A stretch of DNA of 52,773 nt, from the NCBI GenBank assembly GCA_027023405.1, contig JALVVN010000002.1, forward strand, positions 22,658 through 75,430, given 5' to 3'. Positions 10,353-18,560 of the stretch are shown here, piece by piece. The DNA comes from Campylobacterales bacterium (GTDB lineage: Bacteria; Campylobacterota; Campylobacteria; Campylobacterales; QNZT01). Position numbers and translations under genes: made by a program. The notes under the pieces are model-generated. The model made no database searches, was not told where the DNA came from, and saw only the letters and a program-made list of their open reading frames with translations. Positions within the stretch are counted from its first letter, which is position 1. Each line of letters opens with the position of its first letter.

Positions 10353-10374
10353 CGATTTTTTGCTTATAGTGAGC

Positions 10375-10941
10375 TTATTTTTGGAGCTTTCCGTGATGGT
10401 AGTTCCAGCTATTTTGCAAATGACCCTGTTCATCAAACGCTTTGAGTGTGCCCTCCAATTTGCCTGCTTGATAGTGTAGTTCATATTTTGTTGTGCCGTT
10501 AGGGTAGTAGATGGTGCTCACTCCCTCTTTTTTCCCATTTTTATAGTGCCATTTTGCCTTGAGGATACCATGCTCGTATTCCTTGATGATGCCATCGAGT
10601 TTTCCTGCTTTGTAGTAAAGGTTGTAGTGCAAAAAGCCGTATCGATTATAACGGCGTGCCACGCCCTCTTTGACACCGTCTTTGTAGTGGAACTGTGCTT
10701 TTTTCGTTCCATCCTTGCGATAGAGGATTGAGAGACCGTTGAGTTTGTCATTGTGAAAGCGCCACTTAGCTTTTAGGCTACCGTTGGGATAGTACTCTGT
10801 TGTAATACCCTCTTTTTTGTTATCTTGGAGTTGATAGACGAGATGAGGGCTTTTGTTGGGATAGTACTCCGTATAAGTTTCTGCCCAAATGTATAATGAA
10901 AATAGATAAATAAGTATAGTAACTCTTATAAAAAAATGCAT
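10375..10941 (-). CDS. Secreted MORN / YwqK-like repeat protein
   Basis: This 188-residue protein has a signal peptide (about 1-20) and then a run of roughly 20-residue repeats of the form YYPNG-LK-KW-Y-NGK-EG, for example EYYPNGSLKAKWRFHNDKLN and YYPNGTTKYELHYQAGKLEG. This is the MORN-type repeat of the YwqK group, often labelled antitoxin by homology although no toxin is next to it here. The repeats form a beta-sheet ladder and are probably periplasmic or surface-exposed. GAGGAG precedes the ATG. It stands alone between rpsO and the divergent lipoprotein pair. Function unknown. Confidence 0.75.
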   Translation of the reverse strand: MHFFIRVTILIYLFSLYIWAETYTEYYPNKSPHLVYQLQDNKKEGITTEYYPNGSLKAKWRFHNDKLNGLSILYRKDGTKKAQFHYKDGVKEGVARRYNRYGFLHYNLYYKAGKLDGIIKEYEHGILKAKWHYKNGKKEGVSTIYYPNGTTKYELHYQAGKLEGTLKAFDEQGHLQNSWNYHHGKLQK

Positions 10942-10990
10942 CTTTTTTTCTCCTCGGGAATGATATTTTAACCAAACGGGATTAAATATG

Positions 10991-10999
10991 TGTTAAAAT
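10991..10999 (+). promoter_or_regulatory. Extended -10 of the lipoprotein pair
   Basis: TGTTAAAAT lies 38 bases before the ATG at 11038 and is followed by a good ribosome site (AAAAAGGAAAG). Confidence 0.55.
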
Positions 11000-11037
11000 G
11001 TAACCAAATGAAAGTAGCTGGATAAAAAGGAAAGTTC

Positions 11038-11409
11038 ATGCAAGTTCTTAGACTACTGTTTGCTATCTTAGTGACGATCCATTTTGGAGGGTGTGCAACT
11101 TCTGCACCTCCGAGTATGGCATATTCTGATGCAAAATTGGCTTTAGCAAAGAGCGATACCCCTCAGGTAAGAAAATATGGTGCGGTGGAGTTAAGAAAGT
11201 GTAAGAGAAAGTTTCACAAACTTCAAAAACTGATAGAGCACAGAGAGTATGAAGAGGCAAAATTTCTTGCAAAGGAGCTTCAGATAGATTGTCGTCTGTT
11301 GCGACAAAAGGTCAAACGAAGAGAGGTACAGGCAGAGGTTCAACAACTTCAAGGAAAGCTCAATCGTGTTGAGGAAAATTTTGTACAGATAAAAGAGGGG
11401 GAGAAATGA
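11038..11409 (+). CDS. Small lipoprotein, DUF4398-like
   Basis: This 123-residue protein has an N-terminal hydrophobic segment ending in a lipobox-like FGGC (acylated Cys at about 19), so it should be anchored in the outer or inner membrane. The rest is helical and charged (YSDAKLALAKSDTPQVRKYG, then EVQQLQGKLNRVEENF), resembling DUF4398 proteins, which often accompany OmpA-domain lipoproteins. Its stop overlaps the start of just such a gene by 4 bases (ATGA). The pair probably acts together at the envelope. The DUF assignment is from memory of the pattern. Confidence 0.72.
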   Translation: MQVLRLLFAILVTIHFGGCATSAPPSMAYSDAKLALAKSDTPQVRKYGAVELRKCKRKFHKLQKLIEHREYEEAKFLAKELQIDCRLLRQKVKRREVQAEVQQLQGKLNRVEENFVQIKEGEK

Positions 11410-12143
11410 GTCGATTGAAAAGGAGTCTTTTTCTCTTGGTAATTGCGCTCTTTTTTGGGGCATGTTCACACTCCTTGCCTAACACGCCGCGTATCGCCCA
11501 TGCACTGACGCTCTATCATCAATTTCAAAAAGATAAGAGAGTTGAGCAGTATGCGCCCAAAGATCGTTTTGAGGCGGAACAGTTTTATCATATGTTAGAG
11601 CGTGAGAAGGATGAGAAGAGGGCGGAGCATTTGGCATATCTACTCCAAAAACAGATATTTATCGCCAAAGAGCGTGTCAAAACGGCTGAATTGGAGCATA
11701 CAAAGCTTCAGCTCAAAGAGAAGCTGATGCAAAAAGAGTTGCAACATAAGGAGATGGAGTTAGCGCGCGTCAAAGCCCGAGAGCAAAATTTAATTCAACA
11801 GGCAAGTGCACCTAGTGATCTTGATGTGAAAATGACAAAACGAGGAGTGCTATTTATCTTGAATGAGAACTATTTTGAGAAAGATCGTCAGAAGCTACTC
11901 ATCAGTGCACTTGCTCCTTTAGATCGTTTGGTGGATTTTTTGAAGCAACATCCGCAAAGAAAATTGTTGATTGAAGGTTATGTCGATGAGACAAAAGGTC
12001 GTGCGAGTGCATTGGACTTGGCGGTTAGACGAGCAGAGTCGGTTGCACAGATGCTGATCTCTCAAGGTATCTCTAAAGATCGTATCGAAACAAAAGGGTA
12101 TGTGGGAAATAAAACAGATGTGGAGATAACAATACTCAACTAG
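11406..12143 (+). CDS. OmpA-domain lipoprotein
   Basis: This 245-residue protein has a lipobox FGAC (Cys near 20), a helical, charged middle that is probably a coiled coil (about 40-140, KLQLKEKLMQKELQHKEMEL), and a C-terminal OmpA-like domain (about 150-245) with the signature IEGYVDETKGRASALDLAVR-AESV and the closing ISKDRIETKGYV. OmpA domains bind peptidoglycan, so this lipoprotein likely tethers the outer membrane to the wall. It overlaps the small lipoprotein gene upstream by 4 bases, which supports a two-gene operon. Confidence 0.85.
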   Translation: MSRLKRSLFLLVIALFFGACSHSLPNTPRIAHALTLYHQFQKDKRVEQYAPKDRFEAEQFYHMLEREKDEKRAEHLAYLLQKQIFIAKERVKTAELEHTKLQLKEKLMQKELQHKEMELARVKAREQNLIQQASAPSDLDVKMTKRGVLFILNENYFEKDRQKLLISALAPLDRLVDFLKQHPQRKLLIEGYVDETKGRASALDLAVRRAESVAQMLISQGISKDRIETKGYVGNKTDVEITILN

Positions 12144-12174
12144 CAAGGAGTAGGGGATACTCCTTATGCGCCAA

Positions 12175-12453
12175 CTATTTTCTACCGCAAAAACCAAGTT
12201 TTGCAGGTTTGAGATGCTCACCCGGCTCAAGTGGAAGTGTCTCAGCTTCAGGGAACTGAGAATAATCACAAGTTGTGCAGACACATCTCTTTTTATGATG
12301 CACTCTCTTTTTGACTGTAACATGACAGCAATCGGCAGTATATGGGACGAGTGAACCATCGTCATTGACCATCATCCATCCGGCATTTGCGGATGTTGCA
12401 AAAAGCATTGTAGTAACAACTGAAGCTAAAACAAGTGTGTTGAATCGTTTCAT
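12175..12453 (-). CDS. Small Cys-rich secreted protein, 92 residues
   Basis: A signal peptide (MKRFNTLVLASVVTTMLFATSANA, cleaved after about 24) precedes a 68-residue mature peptide with a CC pair, then VHHKKRCVCTTC and a last Cys in LGFCGRK. Six cysteines and several histidines in so short a chain suggest disulphides or a bound metal in the periplasm. I do not recognise the family. AAGGAT lies upstream of the ATG, and TATAAT on the same strand about 27 bases before the start. It stands alone, converging on the OmpA lipoprotein gene. Confidence 0.65.
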   Translation of the reverse strand: MKRFNTLVLASVVTTMLFATSANAGWMMVNDDGSLVPYTADCCHVTVKKRVHHKKRCVCTTCDYSQFPEAETLPLEPGEHLKPAKLGFCGRK

Positions 12454-12479
12454 AGTGTTCTATCCTTATTTTTAAATTT

Positions 12480-12485
12480 ATTATA
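12480..12485 (-). promoter_or_regulatory. Candidate -10 of the Cys-rich peptide gene
   Basis: The minus strand reads TATAAT inside AT-rich DNA. The remaining gap (12486-12721) is very AT-rich and holds only a possible TAAAAT -10 at 12693-12698 for the Rrf2 gene; I see nothing else in it. Confidence 0.45.
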
Positions 12486-12721
12486 CATAAAAACTATAAT
12501 AATATAGTTTGATGTATTGCTCCTATATCGACAATTATTTAAATTACTTTAATATTTTTTACTATAAATTAAAAATATTTCTCATTTTATCAAAGATTTG
12601 TTACATTCTGTGATATGTGGAGAAATGTATCTTGGACGAACTGAATATTTGAATATAAGAGTAAATTTATCGTTATTCTAACTTTCTTTAGATAAAATGA
12701 GTTGAAATACACACTTAATGG

Positions 12722-13126
12722 ATGGATATGCTACTAACAAAAGCGAGTGAATATGCACTTCTCTCATTGGCGTTGATTGCCAAAGCGGATGGACCCGAAG
12801 ATGTCGATACACTCTCAAAACGGTTGGGAATCTCTCGTAGTTTTTTAGCCAAAGTCCTACAGGCATTGGCACGCGATGAGATTCTTATCTCCTACAAAGG
12901 CGCAAAGGGTGGTTTTGCACTCAACGGCAAGCCTTCAGATATCTCTTTACGACGCGTGATTGAGTCAGCTGAAAAGCGGCATTTGAATGTATTTGAGTGC
13001 TCCTCTTCTGCGGCTAATTGCTCATCTGGCAAAGGGGACTTTTGTGTGATTTGGCCCTTTTTACATAAGTTTCAAATGAAGATCGATGACTTTTTAGAGG
13101 GGATGACACTTGATGAGATCCTCTAA
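12722..13126 (+). CDS. Rrf2-family transcription regulator with three cysteines
   Basis: This 134-residue protein has the Rrf2 winged helix (MLLTKASEYALLSLALIA, then LSKRLGISRSFLAKVLQALA as the recognition region, and YKGAKGGFAL as the wing). C93, C100 and C108 follow in the usual place for an iron-sulphur cluster (spacing C-x6-C-x7-C), so it probably senses redox state, nitric oxide or iron-sulphur status. It sits just before flhA, an arrangement also found in Campylobacter jejuni. The start may be the ATG at 12722 or 12728; neither has a strong ribosome site. Target genes are unknown. Confidence 0.85.
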   Translation: MDMLLTKASEYALLSLALIAKADGPEDVDTLSKRLGISRSFLAKVLQALARDEILISYKGAKGGFALNGKPSDISLRRVIESAEKRHLNVFECSSSAANCSSGKGDFCVIWPFLHKFQMKIDDFLEGMTLDEIL

Positions 13127-13141
13127 CCGATAGGATTTTCG

Positions 13142-15298
13142 ATGTCAAAAGCCAAGCAGAGGCAAGCAAACTTTAATCTCAGTCGCCTGGTTGGTGGCTT
13201 GGGCAAATCCAAAGATTTTACACTTATCTTTTTTGTGATCGCCATCATCGCAATCATTATCGTTCCACTTCCAAGTAGTGTCCTTGATCTCTTTTTGACT
13301 ATCTCGATTGCCATCTCTGTGTTGGTGATTATGATCAGTCTCTATATTCCGAAGCCAACCGATCTAACGACCTTTCCGACGCTGATCTTGATCATCACGC
13401 TCTATCGTCTCTCACTCAATATCGCTACCACTCGGATGATCCTCTCGCACGGACACGAAGGTCCTGAAGCGGTGAGTGATATTATCACCTCTTTCGGTCA
13501 GTTTGTGGTCGGGGGTAATTATGTGATCGGAATCATTGTCTTTTTGATTTTGGTATTGATCAATTTTATGGTTATTACCAAGGGTTCGACACGGGTGGCA
13601 GAAGTCGCCGCGCGTTTTACACTCGATGCGATGCCCGGTAAACAGATGGCGATCGATGCCGATCTCAATGCCGGATTGATCGACGAAGCAACTGCTCGTA
13701 AACGACGAGAAGCGATCATCCAAGAGGCAAACTTCTACGGGGCGATGGACGGTAGTAGCAAGTTTGTCAAAGGTGATGCGGTTGCGGGTATTATTATCAC
13801 GATTATTAATATTGTCGGTGGTTTTTTGATCGGAATGTTTCAGTTTGATATGAGTGCGGCTGATTCGGCGCAAACTTTTACGATCTTGACGATCGGTGAT
13901 GGTTTGGTGGGTCAAATTCCGGCACTGATTCTCTCAACAGCGACGGGTATTATTATTACTAGGGCGGGTAAAGCAGATTCAAACTTCAATGATGATGCGA
14001 TGACACAACTCTTCTCGCAATACAAAACACTCTTTATGGTAGGTGCTATTTTACTGCTTTTTGCGATGGTACCGGGACTTCCGACACTCTCACTTGCCTT
14101 TGTGGGGTTGATCTTTTTGGGATTGGGTTATACTATTATGAAAGCAGAAGAAGAGGGCGCAGTCAGGACAGTAGGTGAAGAGGCGATCCCCGGAGAGGAG
14201 ACGAAGATCGAGGAGAAGTCGCCCGAAGAGATACGAGAAGAGGAGAACAGAGCACTCGAAGATATTCTCAAACAGGATGTCTTGGAGCTTGAACTCGGTT
14301 ATGAGCTGATCAAACTCGCTGATCCGGCGCTTAGTGGTGATCTGCTTGATCGGATACGAAGTATGCGACGAAAGATTGCTGCGGATTTTGGATTTTTGAT
14401 CCCGCAGGTGCGTATTCGTGACAATTTACATTTAGCTTCCAACCATTACCAATTTTTACTCAAAGGAGTGGAAGTAGGGCAGGGTGAGATTTACCCCGAT
14501 AAGTTTATGGCGATGGATTCGGGATTGGTGCATGAAGAGATTGACGGAATTAAGACGAAAGAGCCGGCATTTGGCTTAGATGCGATTTGGATCGATGAGA
14601 GCCAAAAAGAGGAGGCGATCATGAAGGGTTATACAGTGGTCGATCCCGCGACGGTGATCTCGACCCATTTGAGTGAACTCATCAAATCCAATGCGCAAAA
14701 TCTTCTCACTCGCCAAGATGTGCAAGTACTCGTCGACAATGTCAAGAAAGATTATCCGGTAGTGGTGGAGGATTGTATGCGTGTGGCGACGGTAGGTCTG
14801 GTGCAGAAGGTACTCAAATCGTTGCTTGCAGAGAAGATTCCTATCAAGGATATGATCACGATTCTTGAGACGATTGCTGATGTGGCGGAAGTTACCAAAA
14901 ACAGCGATATTATTGTAGAACAGGTGCGTTCTCAGCTTGCACGCGCCATCACCAAGCAATATTTGAGTGAAGATGGGTTGCTGCGGCTTGTGACTTTTGC
15001 AACACCTACGGAGCAGAAGTTACTGGAATCACTGCGAGAGAGGGGTGAGGGGTTGAAAGATTTGATGCTTAATGTCGGACAGATGAATGCACTGGTCGAA
15101 AAGGTGAGCCAAGTGGCTGCGGAGATTCTCGGTAGGGGTATTGCGCCGGTGATCTTGATCGTTGATCCGAGTTTACGAAAACCCATTGCTGATATTTTTA
15201 AGAAGTTTGGTTTGGATGTCGTGGTGCTCTCACACGCTGAGATCGATGCCAAAGCCAAATTTGAAGTCTTGGCAAATATTGAAATTGAGGAGTTATAA
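13142..15298 (+). CDS. flhA: Flagellar export gate protein FlhA
   Basis: This 718-residue protein forms the nonameric ring of the flagellar type III export gate in the inner membrane. The N-terminal half (about 25-335) holds the eight membrane spans, including LYRLSLNIATTRMIL and the conserved cytoplasmic FHIPEP-type loop region with AEVAARFTLDAMPGKQMAID. The C-terminal half (about 370-718) is the cytoplasmic domain that binds substrates and chaperones, beginning VLELELGYELI. Length and motifs are complete. It starts 16 bases behind the Rrf2 gene, and its TAA overlaps the next ATG. No other flagellar gene lies in the window. Confidence 0.97.
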   Translation: MSKAKQRQANFNLSRLVGGLGKSKDFTLIFFVIAIIAIIIVPLPSSVLDLFLTISIAISVLVIMISLYIPKPTDLTTFPTLILIITLYRLSLNIATTRMILSHGHEGPEAVSDIITSFGQFVVGGNYVIGIIVFLILVLINFMVITKGSTRVAEVAARFTLDAMPGKQMAIDADLNAGLIDEATARKRREAIIQEANFYGAMDGSSKFVKGDAVAGIIITIINIVGGFLIGMFQFDMSAADSAQTFTILTIGDGLVGQIPALILSTATGIIITRAGKADSNFNDDAMTQLFSQYKTLFMVGAILLLFAMVPGLPTLSLAFVGLIFLGLGYTIMKAEEEGAVRTVGEEAIPGEETKIEEKSPEEIREEENRALEDILKQDVLELELGYELIKLADPALSGDLLDRIRSMRRKIAADFGFLIPQVRIRDNLHLASNHYQFLLKGVEVGQGEIYPDKFMAMDSGLVHEEIDGIKTKEPAFGLDAIWIDESQKEEAIMKGYTVVDPATVISTHLSELIKSNAQNLLTRQDVQVLVDNVKKDYPVVVEDCMRVATVGLVQKVLKSLLAEKIPIKDMITILETIADVAEVTKNSDIIVEQVRSQLARAITKQYLSEDGLLRLVTFATPTEQKLLESLRERGEGLKDLMLNVGQMNALVEKVSQVAAEILGRGIAPVILIVDPSLRKPIADIFKKFGLDVVVLSHAEIDAKAKFEVLANIEIEEL

Positions 15299-16335
15299 TG
15301 AGTCAAAAGGTTTACCATCTTTCACATACGGATTTGGATGGGTATAGTTGCCAGTTAATTACCAAACGCTGTTTTGAGCATATCGATTTTTATAATTCCA
15401 ATTACGGCACAGAGATTATGGTGCGACTCGAGGCGATGATCAAAGCGATTGAAGCAGACGATTTTGATGACCATTTGCTACTCATTACAGATCTCAATCT
15501 TACGATGCAAGATGCCAAGATGCTAGTGAAGATGGTGGAAAATTCCAAATCGAAGATTGAACTGTTGTTGCTTGACCACCATAAGACAGGTGCTGATTGT
15601 GCGCAGGCGCATGATTGGTATCATTTGGATGTGCATCGTTGTGCGACTAAGATCACTTATGACTGGTTTGTGGAGCAGGGGTGCGATCTGGAGGATTTGG
15701 AGCGTTATGTTGATGTGGTCAATGCGATTGACATTTGGCTTAAAGAGAGAGATGAGTTTGAGTTGGGAAAGGTCTTTATGCGCATCGTTTCAGGTGCACG
15801 AGAGGTCAATCGTATGCTCTTTACAAAGGAGAACAGCGACTACATCTTCTATTTGCTCGAATCAGCAAAAGCGTATATCGATAAACCTGCACCGCACATC
15901 CAACTCGATGATGCGATACACGCTATCAAAAAACGCTTTTTCCAGCGGGAGAAGGATGATACACTTGAAAATCTTGTCTCTCGTTATGTGGTAGAGATGC
16001 TCACACAAAAGAGAGACGCTTTGAGTGTCTATTATGAAAACTACAAAGGGATCTTGACCTACTCGATCGGCAATGTTTCGATTATAGGTAATGACTTTTT
16101 GGTGGAGAATCCCGATTTTGATTTTTTTATGGATATTAACGGGCGAGGAAATATCAGCTTTAGAGCAAATCATAAAGCAGATGTGAGTAAAATATCAAAG
16201 GATGTTTTCGGTGGCGGAGGTCATGCCAATGCCAGCGGGGGTCGCTTTGAAGGCTTTAAGGACTCCTTTATCTACGAAGAGATTCGAACCCAAATCCAAG
16301 AAAAATTTACAATAGGAGAAAATCATGGCGCATGA
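15298..16335 (+). CDS. DHH-family phosphoesterase (NrnA/Pap-like)
   Basis: This 345-residue protein has the DHH family motifs: HTDLDGYSC (about 10-18), the aspartate ITDLNL (about 63-68), LLDHHK with D93-H94-H95, and VDVVNAIDIW. A C-terminal DHHA1-type domain ends with the glycine-rich FGGGGHANASGG that binds substrate. Relatives cleave phosphodiester bonds of short oligonucleotides, pAp or cyclic dinucleotides with manganese. Which substrate applies cannot be read here. It overlaps the flhA stop by one base and the following small gene by 11. Confidence 0.85.
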   Translation: MSQKVYHLSHTDLDGYSCQLITKRCFEHIDFYNSNYGTEIMVRLEAMIKAIEADDFDDHLLLITDLNLTMQDAKMLVKMVENSKSKIELLLLDHHKTGADCAQAHDWYHLDVHRCATKITYDWFVEQGCDLEDLERYVDVVNAIDIWLKERDEFELGKVFMRIVSGAREVNRMLFTKENSDYIFYLLESAKAYIDKPAPHIQLDDAIHAIKKRFFQREKDDTLENLVSRYVVEMLTQKRDALSVYYENYKGILTYSIGNVSIIGNDFLVENPDFDFFMDINGRGNISFRANHKADVSKISKDVFGGGGHANASGGRFEGFKDSFIYEEIRTQIQEKFTIGENHGA

Positions 16336-16567
16336 AGTGGAGATATTGACACAAGAGGTTGAGGATTTGACAATGCATTTGGCGGATATGCTTGAGGCGA
16401 TGTTACACTTTGCAGGGGTAAGTGAAGAGAATATCGAGCTGGGTGTCAAATCCTATATCGAAGCGCTGGATGAAGTGTTTGAGGATGATGAGGGGGAGAT
16501 GGGGTATAAAGAGATCATCCGTGTGGTTGAATTTTTGAAAAAGAAAAAACCGCTCCTGTTCCAATAG
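16325..16567 (+). CDS. Small acidic protein, 80 residues
   Basis: This small protein is helical and strongly acidic (EVEILTQEVEDLTMHLADML, later EVFEDDEGEMGYKEII) with a basic tail, EFLKKKKPLLFQ. It overlaps the end of the DHH gene by 11 bases and has a good ribosome site, ATAGGAGAAAATC. I do not recognise it. It may be a small partner of the DHH enzyme, but that is inference from position only. Confidence 0.65.
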   Translation: MAHEVEILTQEVEDLTMHLADMLEAMLHFAGVSEENIELGVKSYIEALDEVFEDDEGEMGYKEIIRVVEFLKKKKPLLFQ

Positions 16568-16573
16568 TCTGCA

Positions 16574-17482
16574 TTGCTAGATACAATATTCTCAATTTTC
16601 GGTATCTATCTGTTTATCGCACTGGGGTGGTTCTCAAAACGCCTTTTTGGAGAGCAAATTGATGAACGCACTCTGGTGCTAGTTGCTGTCTATTTTCTTT
16701 CACCTATTTTGGTCTTTTGGGGGTTGACGATCCGCCCTATGGAGTTTGCTGATCTTCAAGCGCCACTTATTTTTGCGTTGGTTTCGATTATTGCCTTGAT
16801 GATTAGCGCGTGGGTATCAAGGCGTCTGTTTGCTAATCAGAAGAGTCGTTCAATTGCTACGGTTGCCGCCATTATTGGAAATACGGGAAATCTCGGTATT
16901 CCCTTGGGGATCGCACTCTTTGGTGAAGCATCGATCTTCTATACCAGTGTGATCAATCTTGTCAATGTCTTTATTGTCAATACGATAGGGGTCTATTTCT
17001 ATGCTAGAGGGGAGTTCTCTTCCCAAAAAGCATTGCGTGCGATCCTGTCTCTACCGGCGATTTGGTTTGGATTTTTGGGATTGGGCTTTAATCTGTTTGG
17101 TGTGCGCGTTCCAGATGCGATTGATCAATCGCTGGAGATGGGTGCCTATGCAAGTATGGTGATTCAGCTCTTTATTTTTGGAGCGTATTTGCACGGAGTG
17201 GTCTTTCGTCAGATCGAGTATCCATTGGCGTGGTATGTGGCAGTGAGCAAATTTATTATGATGCCGATCTTAGCCTTTGGCGTATTGTCACTCTTTGGAC
17301 TGGAGCTGTTGGTTTATCATGTGATCTTACTGGAGCTTGTGATGCCACTAGCGATAATGAATGTCAATCTAGCGGCACTCTATCATTGTAAAGTCAATCA
17401 AGTGGCATTTTTGACTTTTGGCACTTCGATACTATTTTTGGTGTATCTCTTCTTTTTATTACCCTTTTTGCGTGCGGACTAG
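16574..17482 (+). CDS. AEC-family (auxin efflux carrier-like) permease
   Basis: This 302-residue protein has about ten hydrophobic spans in two halves, and the conserved GNTGNLGIPLGIALFG block (about 102-117) of the AEC / membrane transport protein family. Bacterial members move organic acids such as malate, or peptides, by secondary transport. An in-frame stop at 16565-16567 means it must start at TTG 16574 or within a few bases of it; there is no clear ribosome site, so translation may depend on coupling with the gene just upstream. Substrate unknown. Confidence 0.8.
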   Translation: MLDTIFSIFGIYLFIALGWFSKRLFGEQIDERTLVLVAVYFLSPILVFWGLTIRPMEFADLQAPLIFALVSIIALMISAWVSRRLFANQKSRSIATVAAIIGNTGNLGIPLGIALFGEASIFYTSVINLVNVFIVNTIGVYFYARGEFSSQKALRAILSLPAIWFGFLGLGFNLFGVRVPDAIDQSLEMGAYASMVIQLFIFGAYLHGVVFRQIEYPLAWYVAVSKFIMMPILAFGVLSLFGLELLVYHVILLELVMPLAIMNVNLAALYHCKVNQVAFLTFGTSILFLVYLFFLLPFLRAD

Positions 17483-17487
17483 TTTAA

Positions 17488-17646
17488 TTACAACCAACCG
17501 TCAGGATCAAAATTTTCATCACTAACAGCCGAATGATCGACCCATACCCCTTTTTCTGTGTGTGCATCCAAAAGTGATACACTACATCCTAACAATCCCA
17601 ATTTCCAAGTGAGTCCCAGAAAGTCTCTTCGATTTAAGTTTCTCAT
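17488..17646 (-). CDS. 52-residue peptide with twin-arginine signal
   Basis: The ATG at 17646 follows AAGGAGCAAATC, an excellent ribosome site. The peptide begins MRNLNRRDFLGLTWKLGLLG, a typical twin-arginine (Tat) motif (NRRDFLG) and hydrophobic core, followed by a Cys in a lipobox-like LLGC, and then only about 30 residues ending DENFDPDGWL. The start is chosen over an upstream one (17754), which would place the Tat motif too far inside. Tat export is for folded, often cofactor-bearing proteins, so a mature part this short suggests an accessory subunit carried by a partner, or the stump of a larger protein. Unrecognised. Confidence 0.6.
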   Translation of the reverse strand: MRNLNRRDFLGLTWKLGLLGCSVSLLDAHTEKGVWVDHSAVSDENFDPDGWL

Positions 17647-17719
17647 GATTTGCTCCTTATGGTCATTTCGCTTCAAAAGGCTTTTAGCCAAAAAAAGTGA
17701 AGAGATTGTGAAGAGTCGG

Positions 17720-18436
17720 TTAGCTAAGTGACAATGATTTGCCCTTAGGATCACGCACCTCTACGGTGAGGCTCATCTCATAGATCCACTCAAAGAGGGG
17801 CAGGGCATCTTCCCAAATCTCAAAGAGAAATTGATTGAGATCGTTACGACAAATCGTATTGGGTTTAAATCTTTTGTAGGCGTACATCGAAGCGTAGAGA
17901 CTCAGATGAGCAAAAGGGCTATTTTTGTCAAATCCCCTCGGATATCGTTTATATTTCGGATCAGGAAACTGAAAATCTTTCGTACGAAGATCACGCATGA
18001 TCTGCTCAAGCTCTTTAGCATGTTTCTCCTCTTTGATATACTCTCGATACCCCTCCAATGAATCCTTTGAAAAGCCCCGTATCCCCGAAGCGACAAGTAG
18101 TTCATCAGGAGAGAAGTGGAGATAAAAACTCGCACTCTGAAGCCTCTTCCCACTCCCTCGCCAAAAGATGATCCCGATCCGGCTCTTCATCGGTGTTTTG
18201 TCTTTGGAGAGACGAATGTCGCGATAGATACGAAAGAGGGAGTGATTGACCTTCGGAATCGCTTTGATGTGTGGCACAAGCGCTATAAGCTCCTCGCCCA
18301 TCTCCTCTACAAAGATCTTCGAGGGTTCAAGGATCAGATCTTCGTACTCATTGCGGTGCGCTACAAACCACTCTTTGGTGTTGTTGGCTCTTAGGTTGCT
18401 TAAAAATTTGAGTGTTTCACATCTGAAAAATTGCAT
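17720..18436 (-). CDS. DUF2461 family protein
   Basis: This 238-residue protein matches the DUF2461 (TIGR02453) pattern: FLSNLRANNTKEWFVAHRNEY near the start, LFRIYRDIRLSKDKTPMKSRIG (about 67-88), and SASFYLHFSPDELLVASGI (about 101-119). Members are small soluble proteins of unknown function found across bacteria. There is no good ribosome site before its ATG. The Tat-signal peptide gene follows 74 bases downstream on the same strand. Confidence 0.85.
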   Translation of the reverse strand: MQFFRCETLKFLSNLRANNTKEWFVAHRNEYEDLILEPSKIFVEEMGEELIALVPHIKAIPKVNHSLFRIYRDIRLSKDKTPMKSRIGIIFWRGSGKRLQSASFYLHFSPDELLVASGIRGFSKDSLEGYREYIKEEKHAKELEQIMRDLRTKDFQFPDPKYKRYPRGFDKNSPFAHLSLYASMYAYKRFKPNTICRNDLNQFLFEIWEDALPLFEWIYEMSLTVEVRDPKGKSLSLS

Positions 18437-18516
18437 AGTATCGATATTATATCAAATATATCAAAAAGAGATAAAAATTAATTATTTAAATTAATATATA
18501 ATTTTAATATAATATA

Positions 18517-18525
18517 TGATATTAT
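18517..18525 (+). promoter_or_regulatory. Candidate extended -10 of the CLC gene
   Basis: TGATATTAT lies 35 bases before the TTG start, in a strikingly AT-rich gap (18437-18550). Confidence 0.4.
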
Positions 18526-18560
18526 GATTACCATATACATTAATTATAAAGGAAAGTTGG

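Noticed and set aside
10375-10941. YwqK-like protein as a working antitoxin
   Set aside because: It has a signal peptide and no toxin neighbour; the label comes only from repeat similarity.
12166-12354. Plus-strand reading frame opposite the Cys-rich peptide
   Set aside because: The opposite strand has a signal peptide, ribosome site and promoter; this frame has none and is its shadow.
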